From Opitutaceae bacterium (GTDB taxonomy: Bacteria; Verrucomicrobiota; Verrucomicrobiia; Opitutales; Opitutaceae), in NCBI GenBank assembly GCA_030693515.1, contig JAUYAK010000118.1:1-32887 (forward strand): a DNA stretch of 32,887 nt, read 5' to 3'. The position numbers and the translations under genes are program-made. Each line of letters opens with the position of its first letter. Positions within the stretch are counted from its first letter, which is position 1. Shown one piece after another: positions 18,434 to 26,906 of this stretch. The notes beneath the pieces were generated by a model that saw nothing but the letters and a program-made list of their open reading frames with translations, was not told where the DNA came from and did not search any database.

Positions 18434-19924
18434 TCAGGGGCCGGTGGATTTCATCAGTTTGCTGACCGCTTGCGGTGTGACTCCGAGGAGGCGGGCGGCT
18501 TGGCTTTGGTTTCCCCGGGTCTTGCGCAGCACGCTACGCACAAGCTCAAGCTTGATGGTGCGCAAGTAGTCCTCGAGGGAAAATCCTTCCCGGATACGCG
18601 GCACAGCGTAGGCGAAGACGTTCGACATGTTGACCGAGAGATCGAGGTCGATGTCCGCCGCTTGGATCATCGGGCCTTCGGCGTTGATGACAGCTTGATC
18701 GATCACGCGACGCAGTTCGCTTACATTGCTAGGCCACGAGTGGCTCTCGATTTTGGCGAGGGCGGCGGGCGAGAGGCGTTTGGGCCGCGGCGCCGTGCGG
18801 TTGACGCGGTCCAGTTCGTCGCGCGCGAGCACACCGATGTCGCCCGGGCGCTCCCTAAGGGGCGGGAGCCGCACCATGCTGGCCTGCAGGCGCCGCCAGA
18901 TGTCGGCCGGGAAGCGTCCGCGTCGCACCTCCTCCTCGAGGTCTCGGTCGGTGGTGCCGATCAGCCGCACGTTGGCTTTTCGCGGCAGGCTCGTCTGGCT
19001 GCCGTGGGAATAGCCCTCGTCGGCCGCCTTGAAAACCCGCACGAGCACGTCGGCGGGCATGTGCTGGATTTTGATCAGCACCAGCGTGCCGCCATCCGCC
19101 TGCCGCAGTTTTCCCGCTGCGTCTTCGCTTTCGTCGCCAAAGAGCGCGCCGTCAAATTGCGCGGCCGTGAGCAGGGCGCAATTGAGGATCAGCAAGGGGC
19201 CGGCTTGTCGCGGGCTGACCTGGTGGATGAAGCCGGCGAAATGCTGCTTTTGGGTTCCGGGCTCGCCCACAATCAGCAGAGGGGCGGAGTGGCGGCCCAG
19301 TTGCACGGCCTGCTCAATCGAACGGCGGACGAAGTAGTGGCGCGGGATGTTTCCGGCCGGTCCTTGCAGTTCTGGATCATCCCATCGGTCGCGATGGGTG
19401 GCGAGCACCGTGAGGGTTTCGGGAGTGATGGCGGCCAGTGGTTCGCTCCAGTCCACCTCCCGCAGCAACCGGGGGCCGGCGAGACCATGATGCACGGTGC
19501 GACGGAAGTTGAGCAGTCGGGCGGGAAACTCGCCGGCCGCGACCAGCAGCACCCAGCACGCGTGGGTCTCCGGTGTTCCGGAAAGCAGCGAGATGGAGTA
19601 GTCGTCGTCCGGGCGGGCGCGTCTCAGCTTGGCGAGGGGCGGTCGCAAGGCGGCCAAAATGCGTGGATGATAGGTCGCGTCGGCGAGATCGAGCTCCTGC
19701 ACCTCCACGGTGATTTTCGGATGGTGCTCCCGGATCGCGGCCCGCGTGCGCTCCAACTGTTCGCGCCGGTGCAGCCGGCTGAAGAGCACCACCCGCTGGA
19801 ATTTTTGCTCGTCGAGCACCGTGAGCACCGGCCCCTTCTGCCGGCCGTCTTCATGCTGTTCGGTAAAGAACGGATCCCGCAGTCCGACGAAGCTGACCAA
19901 TGTGGCGCCCATGGTGGAACGCAT
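18434..19924 (-). CDS. CARF-like / degenerate AAA+ / Fis-HTH transcriptional regulator (RtcR-like layout)
   Basis: This 496-residue protein has three parts. Residues about 9 to 145 form a Rossmann-like domain; VVLFSR and YSISLLSGTPETHACWVLLVAAGEFPARLL resemble the ligand-binding CARF-type N-terminus of RtcR-like regulators. Residues about 190 to 430 are the AAA+ domain of sigma-54 activators, but key motifs are lost: Walker A reads GEPGTQKQ (220-227), Walker B reads LVLIKIQ where LFLDEIG is usual (Asp and Glu replaced by Ile284 and Lys285), and GAFTGA is missing (ALFGDESEDAAGK). The arginine region FPADIWRRL is kept. Residues about 463 to 493 are a Fis HTH. ATP-driven sigma-54 activation is therefore unlikely. 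It is divergent from the four-gene operon. M5 (19912) is an alternative start. Confidence 0.85.
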   Translation of the reverse strand: MRSTMGATLVSFVGLRDPFFTEQHEDGRQKGPVLTVLDEQKFQRVVLFSRLHRREQLERTRAAIREHHPKITVEVQELDLADATYHPRILAALRPPLAKLRRARPDDDYSISLLSGTPETHACWVLLVAAGEFPARLLNFRRTVHHGLAGPRLLREVDWSEPLAAITPETLTVLATHRDRWDDPELQGPAGNIPRHYFVRRSIEQAVQLGRHSAPLLIVGEPGTQKQHFAGFIHQVSPRQAGPLLILNCALLTAAQFDGALFGDESEDAAGKLRQADGGTLVLIKIQHMPADVLVRVFKAADEGYSHGSQTSLPRKANVRLIGTTDRDLEEEVRRGRFPADIWRRLQASMVRLPPLRERPGDIGVLARDELDRVNRTAPRPKRLSPAALAKIESHSWPSNVSELRRVIDQAVINAEGPMIQAADIDLDLSVNMSNVFAYAVPRIREGFSLEDYLRTIKLELVRSVLRKTRGNQSQAARLLGVTPQAVSKLMKSTGP

Positions 19925-19962
19925 GCTGCAACGGCTGTTGTAGTAATCAATTCAAGTTGTAA

Positions 19963-19979
19963 CGATTCATTTTGAATCG
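19963..19979. promoter_or_regulatory. Inverted repeat in the divergent promoter region
   Basis: CGATTCA at 19963-19969 and TGAATCG at 19973-19979 are perfect seven-base arms around TTT. The site lies in the AT-rich gap between the regulator start (19924) and the first operon gene (20007), about 28 bases before the latter. It is the best candidate operator for the neighbouring regulator. No -24/-12 sigma-54 promoter was found nearby. Confidence 0.45.
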
Positions 19980-20006
19980 CCCCTGTGTCGGGACCTCGCT
20001 CGTGCC

Positions 20007-21173
20007 ATGAGCCACCGTTCCCCTGCGTGCTTAGTTCACGCGCGCGTGCCATGGAGACTATTGGGCGTGCTCGCGCTCTCGGCGGTAGGCTCAGGCTTGC
20101 GCGGCGGAGAAGCAGCAGCCCCCGTGTTGCGGCTCACGCTAACCGGGCAGGCGTTGGTGAAGCACGATCTCCGGTCAGTTACGCCGGAAAAATATGAGGC
20201 GATGTCCGCAGTGCTGCGGGCCGGATCGCCCGATGTCGTGTTCACCGATCTCGAGACCGCGATTGACACGGGCCGCGGCCGGCCGACGCGTGACACGCAA
20301 TTCTTCCATGCGACGAAACCCGCCGTGCTCGGCGTCCTTAAAGATTGGGGCTTCAATCTGCTCGCGCTCGGCAACAACCACGCTTTCGACCTCGGGGCCG
20401 AGGGGATCCTCGGCACCATCGAGGCGGTGCGGGCGCGTGACTTCGTCTTCGCCGGCACTGGCGCCACGCTCGCGGCGGCGAGCGCTCCGGCCGTGCTGGC
20501 GACCCCGCGCGGGCGCGTGGCGCTCGTGGCGTTTGCCTCGGGCAAGATCATGGAGGGCGGCGCGGCGACCGCGACGCGTCCCGGGGTGAACGAAGTCCGG
20601 CTCGACGAAAAAACCGGCGAGATTGACGCGACGGATGCGGCACGGGTCTTTGCCGCGCTCGGCGCGGCGGCTGCGACCGCGGAGGTCGTGATCGCCTACC
20701 AGCACGAGCACTATTGGGAGAAAGACAACCGCATCACGCCGGCTTGGAAACGCCGCTTCGCCCGGGCTTGCATCGAGGCCGGGGCGACGGTTTTCGTCTC
20801 CCACGGGGCGCCGCTCCTGCACGGGATCGAACTGCACCGGGGGCGACCCATCTTTTATGATCTCGGCGGGCTCGTCTTCCACACCATCACGGCGCCGGGC
20901 TACTATCTGCCCGAGGTGTGGGAGAGCGTGATTGCTCGAGCCGATTTTTCGGGTGGCAAGCTCACCCGGCTCACCCTGCACCCGGTGGCGCTCAACGAGC
21001 ACGGCGAGGGTGAGCCTCCGTCCAAGCGATTCTACGAGACGCGCGGCGCGCCTACGCCCGCGACCGGTGCGCAGGCCCGGGCGATTCTCGAGCGGCTCAC
21101 CCGGCTGTCGGCCGACCTCGGGACGCGGCTGGTTATAACCGGCGAGACCGCGGAAATTACTTTTTCTCCATGA
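20007..21173 (+). CDS. CapA/PGA_cap-family periplasmic protein
   Basis: This 388-residue protein belongs to the CapA (poly-gamma-glutamate capsule, metallophosphatase-like) family. A basic N-terminus and the hydrophobic stretch RLLGVLALSAVGSGL (17-31) suggest export. Family motifs follow: VVFTDLET (77-84), LLALGNNHAFDLG (118-130), YQHEHYW (231-237) and SHGAPLLHGIE (265-275). The usual GD near the first strand is replaced by TGQALVKHD, so the first metal ligand may be lost or shifted. The enzyme activity of the family is poorly defined. Its stop overlaps the receptor start by ATGA, and the downstream genes point to binding or processing of a glutamate-containing compound rather than capsule synthesis. 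Confidence 0.85.
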   Translation: MSHRSPACLVHARVPWRLLGVLALSAVGSGLRGGEAAAPVLRLTLTGQALVKHDLRSVTPEKYEAMSAVLRAGSPDVVFTDLETAIDTGRGRPTRDTQFFHATKPAVLGVLKDWGFNLLALGNNHAFDLGAEGILGTIEAVRARDFVFAGTGATLAAASAPAVLATPRGRVALVAFASGKIMEGGAATATRPGVNEVRLDEKTGEIDATDAARVFAALGAAAATAEVVIAYQHEHYWEKDNRITPAWKRRFARACIEAGATVFVSHGAPLLHGIELHRGRPIFYDLGGLVFHTITAPGYYLPEVWESVIARADFSGGKLTRLTLHPVALNEHGEGEPPSKRFYETRGAPTPATGAQARAILERLTRLSADLGTRLVITGETAEITFSP

Positions 21174-24100
21174 AGATCATACCCACCACCCGACTGCTGC
21201 TCGCGCTAACCTTTACCGCAGGCTTTGTGTTAGCCCAGGCCCCCGCGCCCAGCAAGCCGGAGGAGACCGTCCGGCTGGAGGCTTTCGCCGTGACGGGCTC
21301 CTACCTGAAGCGGCTCGAGCAGGAAAAAGCCCTGCCGGTGACCATCCTCACGTCGGAGGAAATCAAGACCCGCGGTGTCACGACTGCGGCCGAGTTGTTC
21401 GCCACGATCCCGCAGGCCGGCCGCGTGCCCATCAGCGAGAGCCAGGCCTCCGGCGCCGATGCGCGCGGCGACATTGCCACCGTCAGCCTCCGCGGACTCG
21501 GCTCCGGCAATACCCTCGTGCTCCTCAACGGTCGCCGCCTCGCCCCGCACCCGATCTCGATGCCCGAGGGCGGCACCGGCGTGCCCAGCATGGGCACCAA
21601 CATCAACGCGCTCCCATCCGCCGCGATCGAGCGCATCGAGGTGCTGCGCGACGGAGCCTCGGCCATCTATGGCACCGATGCCACCGCCGGCGTCGTCAAC
21701 ACCCTCCTCCGTCGCAGCTACGACGGCTTCGATGTCGCGACGCGCTTTGGCACCACGGAGCACGGCGGCGGCACCGAGTGGCGTGCGACGCTGTCCGGCG
21801 GCCTCACCTTCAACGCCCGCCGCACCAAGCTCGTCTTCAACTACGATTTCCTCGACCGCACCGAGATAAGGAATTCCGACCGCGATTTTTCCCGCAATGC
21901 CGACTTCCGGTTGCGCGTGCCGGCACCTTGGAACGGCTCCACCGCGGATAACACGGTCGATCTGCGCTCCGACCGCGGTTTCTTTGGACGCTTCCAGCGC
22001 GGCACCGTGACACCGGCCAACACCGTCACGGGCGCCCGTCCGGCGGGCGTGGCCGCCACCCAGCTTGCGACCAACGGCACGTTCTACTTTGTGCCCGCCA
22101 GCCCCGGCTCCACCACGCGCGTGCTACAGGCCACCGAGCCGGACCGCAGCGTCACGTCGCCGGTCGGAGACTACTACATGAACGTGGGCGCGTTTCGGTT
22201 CCTGTTGCCGGCGACCCGGCGCCACAACCTCTACGCCTCGCTTGATCACGAGTTCAGCAAGGCGCTCACGTTCTTTTCCGACTTCACGTTTTATCGCGCC
22301 GACTCGCACAACGAACGCGAGCCCTCCCGCATCGACTCCACGGCGGACAACAACATCTTCGTCTCGGCCGGCAATCCCTACAACCCCTTTGGCTCGCGTT
22401 TCTACTCGGCCACCGGCGCGCCCAACGCCGACGGCACCCCGCGCATCACGGGCACGCCCTCGGATGTGGTGCTGACCCGCGTGACGGTGCCGGAGTTTGG
22501 CCCGCGTCTGATTGATGTGCGCTCCGAGGCATGGCGTGCGCTCGGGGGCCTGCGCGGAAAAATCTTCGACCGGTGGCAGTGGGAAAGCGCGGCGCTCTAT
22601 TCGCGCTCGGAGACCGTTGATCTCGAGTCCAACGCGATCAAGGAAAGCCAGCTCCGCGACGCCGCGCAGCGGACCGACAGCACGGCCCTGAACCCCTTCA
22701 TGACTACTTTCTCGGTCGTCAACGGCGCGCTCACGACCAGCGGCGCGCGTTTCGTGAACCCCGAATCCGTAATCGCGCCGCTGCGCGGCACCTTTTATCG
22801 GCGCGGCGAGACGACCCTCGGCAGCTGGGATGTCCGTGTTAACGGCCCGCTCTTCCAACTTACTTCCGGCCCGCTGGCGCTCGCCACCGGGGCCGAATAC
22901 CGCCGCGAGACCTATATCGATTTCCGCGACGCCGAGTCCGGCCGCCTCTCGGCCGCCGATGTGTCTCGCCTCGGCCTGCAGCCCCGCCTCATCGGGGACA
23001 ACAACTACATCCAAGTCAGTCCCTCCGACAACACCGACGCCAACCGCAACGTGACCGGCGTCTTCGCCGAGATCGCGGTCCCGTTGGTGGGCGCCGGGCG
23101 CAGCGACAGCCTCCAGTCGCTCGAGTTCTCCAGCGCCGTGCGCTACGAAAAATATTCGGACTTCGGTCACACCACGAAGCCGAAGTTCGGCCTCTCCGCG
23201 CGCGTGCTCCAGTGGGTGATGCTCCGCGGCTCGTTCAACGAGGCCTTTCGTGCGCCCAACCTCGCTTCCCTCTTCTCGGGCGCCGTCCAGCGCAGCATCA
23301 CCGGCGTGAATGACGCCTACCGCGCCGCCGCCACGGGCTCCAGTGACGACGGCACGACCGCGCGCCGCATCTCGCTCCGCACCGGCAACCGCGGCCTGAG
23401 CCCGGAGGAATCCGACACGTTTACCGTCGGCGTGGTGCTCGAGCCCCCTGCGCTCAAGGGTTTCTCGATCGGCCTGGACTGGTGGAGCCTCAAACAGTCC
23501 GATGCCATCACCCGCCTCGATTCCGGCAACATCATCGCGGAAGACACCGCGTTGCTCACCGCCGCCAACGCGGCCGCCGCCAGCCGCCCCATTGATCAGG
23601 TGGATCTCAGCAAGGCCGGCAGTCCGAACATCATCCGCAACCCCGTCACACCGGCCGACCTCGCGGCCTTTGCCGCCTACAATGCCACCCGTCCGCGCGC
23701 CCAGCAGCGCGCCGCCGTCGGCACGATTCGCTTCGTCGGCGAATCCTACCTCAACGCGGCGGGCCGCACGCTGAGCGGTCTTGATCTGCTCGTCGCCTAT
23801 CGTTCGCCGAAGACCAGTTTCGGCACATTCCGCGCCACGGCCGAGGCTTCGCATCTCCGTCAGTTCGACGAGACCCTCGTCGCCGGCGACCCCGTCCGGG
23901 AACTGAGCTGGACCGATGGCAACACGCGGTGGAAGGGTTCGCTCACGCTCACCTGGAAACACGGCGACTGGGCCGCCGGCTGGGTAAGCGACTACACCGG
24001 CCGCACCAAAGATCCGTCCATCCGCACGACCGCCACGGGCTCTCATATCTCGTCCGAAGGCTACCTGATCGTCGGGGATCAGTGGGTGTCGCGGCTCAAC

Positions 24101-24280
24101 GTCAGCCGCCAGTTCCGCGGCAAGGGCTGGCTCGGCAACACCAGCGTCCGGATCGGTATCAATAACCTGTTCGACGCCCAGCCGCCGTTCGCGCTCGGTG
24201 GCGATACCGACGGCTACTTGCGTGGTTTCGGTGATCCCCGGGGCCGGGCGTTCAATCTCGAACTCACCAAGCGATTCTGA
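21170..24280 (+). CDS. TonB-dependent outer-membrane receptor
   Basis: This 1,036-residue protein has a signal peptide (MKIIPTTRLLLALTFTAGFVLAQA). A plug domain covers about residues 28 to 190: LEAFAVTGSYLKRLEQEKALPVTILTSEEI, then VSLRGLGSGNTLVLLNGRRLAP and IERIEVLRDGASAIYGTDATAGVVN. A large beta-barrel follows, ending NLELTKRF with the terminal Phe typical of outer-membrane proteins. It imports a substrate using energy from TonB-ExbBD, which are not in this window. The substrate is not deducible from the receptor; the neighbours suggest a glutamate conjugate or peptide. The gene overlaps its upstream partner by ATGA and ends 15 bases before the next start. Confidence 0.95.
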   Translation: MKIIPTTRLLLALTFTAGFVLAQAPAPSKPEETVRLEAFAVTGSYLKRLEQEKALPVTILTSEEIKTRGVTTAAELFATIPQAGRVPISESQASGADARGDIATVSLRGLGSGNTLVLLNGRRLAPHPISMPEGGTGVPSMGTNINALPSAAIERIEVLRDGASAIYGTDATAGVVNTLLRRSYDGFDVATRFGTTEHGGGTEWRATLSGGLTFNARRTKLVFNYDFLDRTEIRNSDRDFSRNADFRLRVPAPWNGSTADNTVDLRSDRGFFGRFQRGTVTPANTVTGARPAGVAATQLATNGTFYFVPASPGSTTRVLQATEPDRSVTSPVGDYYMNVGAFRFLLPATRRHNLYASLDHEFSKALTFFSDFTFYRADSHNEREPSRIDSTADNNIFVSAGNPYNPFGSRFYSATGAPNADGTPRITGTPSDVVLTRVTVPEFGPRLIDVRSEAWRALGGLRGKIFDRWQWESAALYSRSETVDLESNAIKESQLRDAAQRTDSTALNPFMTTFSVVNGALTTSGARFVNPESVIAPLRGTFYRRGETTLGSWDVRVNGPLFQLTSGPLALATGAEYRRETYIDFRDAESGRLSAADVSRLGLQPRLIGDNNYIQVSPSDNTDANRNVTGVFAEIAVPLVGAGRSDSLQSLEFSSAVRYEKYSDFGHTTKPKFGLSARVLQWVMLRGSFNEAFRAPNLASLFSGAVQRSITGVNDAYRAAATGSSDDGTTARRISLRTGNRGLSPEESDTFTVGVVLEPPALKGFSIGLDWWSLKQSDAITRLDSGNIIAEDTALLTAANAAAASRPIDQVDLSKAGSPNIIRNPVTPADLAAFAAYNATRPRAQQRAAVGTIRFVGESYLNAAGRTLSGLDLLVAYRSPKTSFGTFRATAEASHLRQFDETLVAGDPVRELSWTDGNTRWKGSLTLTWKHGDWAAGWVSDYTGRTKDPSIRTTATGSHISSEGYLIVGDQWVSRLNVSRQFRGKGWLGNTSVRIGINNLFDAQPPFALGGDTDGYLRGFGDPRGRAFNLELTKRF

Positions 24281-24295
24281 GATCGACGACGCGCC

Positions 24296-25174
24296 GTGTC
24301 TTCCACCACATCCGCCGCGCTCAGCCACGTCCTGACCAGACCGTCGGGTCCATCGGCTCCGCTCGTCTTCGACTCCCCGCACAGCTGCATCGACTATCCG
24401 GGGGATTTTCAGCCCACGGCCCCGCCGGCGGCGATCCGTTCCACATGGGACGCATTCGTCGATGAACTCTGGGCGGATGTGCCGGCCGCGGGCGGCACGC
24501 TGCTGGCCGCCCGTTTTCCTCGGGCCTACATCGATGCCAACCGGGCGGCCAACGACATCGACCCGGCGCTGCTCGCGATGCCCTGGCCCGACCCGATCGA
24601 AGTCAGCGAACACAGCGGCCGCGGCATGGGCCTAATCCGACGCTACGCGTTGCCCGGAGTCCCGATGTATGATCGGCTGCTTTCGGTTGCCGAGGTGCGC
24701 GCGCGCATCGAAACCTACTACCAACCTTATCGCGCCGCATTGCGCAGTCTGATTGACGAAACATACGCTCGGCACGGCTCGGTGTGGCACTTCAACTGTC
24801 ACTCGATGAAATCGCGGGGCAACGCCATGAACCGCGACGCCGGCGCGCTCCGTCCCGATTTTGTCATCGGCGACCGTGACGGCACGGCGGCCGCCTCCGC
24901 CGTGACCGCCTGGGTGGCGGAGTTTTTTGTCCGGCAGGGCTATTCCGTAGGGATCAACAATCCCTATCGCGGTGCCGATATCTTGCGGGTCCACGGCGAT
25001 CCGCCGCGCTGCCGCCATAGCATGCAGATCGAAATCAACCGCGCGCTTTACATGGACGAGGCCAACTTCACCCGCGGCCCCCGGTTCGGCCAAGTCCGGA
25101 ACGATCTCGGAGCTTTTGCGCGGGCGGTGGCGGCTTATGCGGGGACGACCGTGCAACCGGGGTTCCACGCATGA
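24296..25174 (+). CDS. N-formylglutamate amidohydrolase family enzyme
   Basis: This 292-residue protein starts at a GTG. The family landmarks are clear: VFDSPHSCIDYP (24-34), DAFVDELWADVPAAGGTLL (52-70), the RAYIDANRAANDIDP block (76-90), WHFNCHSMKS (164-173), PDFVIGDRDGTA (187-198), GYSVGINNPYRGADI (215-229) and QIEINRALYMDE (244-255). These supply the His and acidic metal ligands of the fold, which is related to zinc carboxypeptidases. The classical reaction releases formate from N-formylglutamate in histidine breakdown, but no hut genes are nearby, so another N-acyl or gamma-linked glutamate may be the substrate. No signal peptide is seen, so the enzyme is cytoplasmic. The ATG of the next gene overlaps its stop. 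Confidence 0.9.
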   Translation: MSSTTSAALSHVLTRPSGPSAPLVFDSPHSCIDYPGDFQPTAPPAAIRSTWDAFVDELWADVPAAGGTLLAARFPRAYIDANRAANDIDPALLAMPWPDPIEVSEHSGRGMGLIRRYALPGVPMYDRLLSVAEVRARIETYYQPYRAALRSLIDETYARHGSVWHFNCHSMKSRGNAMNRDAGALRPDFVIGDRDGTAAASAVTAWVAEFFVRQGYSVGINNPYRGADILRVHGDPPRCRHSMQIEINRALYMDEANFTRGPRFGQVRNDLGAFARAVAAYAGTTVQPGFHA

Positions 25175-26703
25175 GCTCCGGGCTGGCGCGAGACACCCTG
25201 TTCCAGCGCGCGCTCAATCGCGTTGAGCGGATTGGCAACGCCCTGCCGCATCCGGCCACGCTCTTCCTGTTGCTTTCAGGTGGCGTGATTCTGCTGTCGT
25301 GGGTTTTGGTCGCATTGGGCGTGCAGGTGATGCACCCGGTCAGCGGCCAGCCGGTGCAGGCGATGAACCTGCTTTCGGTGGCGGGGCTGCATCGGATCAT
25401 CCTCGGGTTGCTGCCCAATTTCATGAACTTCGCCCCGCTGGGCCCGGTGCTGGTCTGCCTGCTCGGGCTGTCCGTGGCGGAACACAGCGGGCTGCTGGGG
25501 GCGATGGTCCGGATGGTCGTCGGAGTCGCCCCGCGCAAGCTGATCACCCTGATGGTCGTGTTTTGCGGGGCGATGTCGCACACCGCCGGTGATATTGGCT
25601 ATGTGCTGCTGATCCCGCTGAGCGCGGCCCTGTTTCATACCATGGGCCGCCATCCGCTGGCCGGGCTGGCGGCGGCATTCTCCGGGGTGTCCGGCGGCTT
25701 CGCGGCCAACCTGCTGCTGTCCCCGACCGATGTCATCCTGGCGGGCCTCACGCAGGAAGCGGCGAGGGTGATTGATCCGGCCTACGTCGTCACGCCGATG
25801 GCCAATTATTTTTTCCTGGGCAGCTCGGTCTTCCTGGTCACCGCCGTCGGCACCGTCATCACCGAGCTCGTGGTGGAGCCGCGGCTGGGGGTGTATCAGG
25901 GGGACGTCCGACCCGAGCCGCTGGCGCAGTTGGGGGCCAAGGAACGCCGGGGGTTGGCATGGGCGGCGGGAGCCATCGGGATATTTGCGCTGGTGGTGCT
26001 GGCCGGCCTCTTGCCGACGAATGGCTTCCTGCAGGATCCGGCGAAGCCTGGGTTTGTCGGCTCTTATTTTGTGCGCGGGCTGGTGTTTTTCATTTTTGTC
26101 TTCGGGCTCGTGGCGGGGCTGGCCTACGGGTTTGCGGCCGGAACTTTGCGGCGGGACGCGGATGTTTACCGGGGCATGCAGAAAAACATGGAGGTGGTGG
26201 CGGGGTATGTCGTCGTGGTGTTTTTCATCGCGCAGTTCGTCAACCTGTTCAATTGGGCGAATCTGGGCGTCATCCTCGCGGTCAATGGAGCGGCGCTGCT
26301 GAAATACCTCGGCCTCGGTCCGGTGCCGCTGCTGATCGGACTCATTTTGCTCACCGCCGTCATCAATCTTTTTCTCGGCTCCGCGTCGGCGAAATGGGCC
26401 ATGTTTGCGCCAATTTTTGTGCCGATGTTCATGCTGCTCGGCTACAGCCCGGAACTGACGCAGGTCACGTATCGGGTGGGCGACAGTCTGACCAACATCA
26501 TCACGCCCTTGTCCTCGAACTTCCCCCTCGTGCTGATGTTTGCCCAGCGTTACATGCCCAAGGCGGGCATTGGCACCATGACCGCGACCATGCTGCCCTA
26601 CTCCCTCGCCAACCTGGTGTGCTGGACGTTGTTTCTCGCGGTATGGATGCTGGCAGGCTGGCCTCTCGGACCCGGCGCCCAGCTCTTTCTCGGAACGCGC
26701 TGA
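25171..26703 (+). CDS. AbgT-family transporter
   Basis: This 510-residue inner-membrane protein belongs to the AbgT family, known for p-aminobenzoyl-glutamate uptake in E. coli and for drug efflux in some relatives. The N-terminus RVERIGNALPHPATLF is characteristic, and FGGVSGGFAANLL- and PTD-type family segments are present as FSGVSGGFAANLLLSPTDVILAGLTQEAA. Later LGSASAKWAMFAPIFVPMF and DSLTNIITPLSSNFPLVLMF match the second half of the inverted repeat. There are roughly 11 to 13 hydrophobic helices. Its place after the formylglutamate-hydrolase-like gene, with overlapping ends, argues for import of a glutamate conjugate that the enzyme then splits. Confidence 0.95.
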   Translation: MSSGLARDTLFQRALNRVERIGNALPHPATLFLLLSGGVILLSWVLVALGVQVMHPVSGQPVQAMNLLSVAGLHRIILGLLPNFMNFAPLGPVLVCLLGLSVAEHSGLLGAMVRMVVGVAPRKLITLMVVFCGAMSHTAGDIGYVLLIPLSAALFHTMGRHPLAGLAAAFSGVSGGFAANLLLSPTDVILAGLTQEAARVIDPAYVVTPMANYFFLGSSVFLVTAVGTVITELVVEPRLGVYQGDVRPEPLAQLGAKERRGLAWAAGAIGIFALVVLAGLLPTNGFLQDPAKPGFVGSYFVRGLVFFIFVFGLVAGLAYGFAAGTLRRDADVYRGMQKNMEVVAGYVVVVFFIAQFVNLFNWANLGVILAVNGAALLKYLGLGPVPLLIGLILLTAVINLFLGSASAKWAMFAPIFVPMFMLLGYSPELTQVTYRVGDSLTNIITPLSSNFPLVLMFAQRYMPKAGIGTMTATMLPYSLANLVCWTLFLAVWMLAGWPLGPGAQLFLGTR

Positions 26704-26906
26704 TTGCGGCGACCGACTACGGCTTCGCCAATCCTGCGCGCTAGCAAACTTAATTCAGGCCTGGAGGTTATACCAACGTCCAATCCTTTTGCATCTTGGT
26801 CGGGCTCGACCTTGCTTGATGCCTCCGTCGTGGGCGTCGAGCCGAGGCGCGGACCAAGGTCCGGCCCTACGGGTAAAACCATTGGGCGATTGGTATTACA
26901 CTGGGA
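26704..26906. other. Intergenic region with a MITE-like repeat
   Basis: The 203 bases between two convergent genes (AbgT on plus, transglutaminase-like on minus) hold no gene. They are mostly filled by a long imperfect palindrome, annotated separately. Small open frames across it are ignored. Confidence 0.6.
26768..26898. repeat. Palindromic MITE/REP-like element
   Basis: The left end TTATACCAACGTCCAAT (26768-26784) matches the reverse complement of the right end (26881-26898) except for two mismatches and one extra base. Pairing goes on weakly inward (CCTTTTGC against GTAAAACC). An inner stem is formed by CTTGGTC (26795-26801) with GACCAAG (26852-26858) and by GGCTCGAC (26803-26810) with GTCGAGCC (26836-26843). 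The whole 131 bases could fold as one long hairpin. No transposase is encoded. The layout fits a non-autonomous element that may double as a bidirectional terminator between convergent genes. Confidence 0.65.

Noticed and set aside
22124..24613. Long minus-strand frame opposite the TonB receptor
   Set aside because: It is a shadow of codon bias. It also crosses from the receptor into the next gene without any domain.
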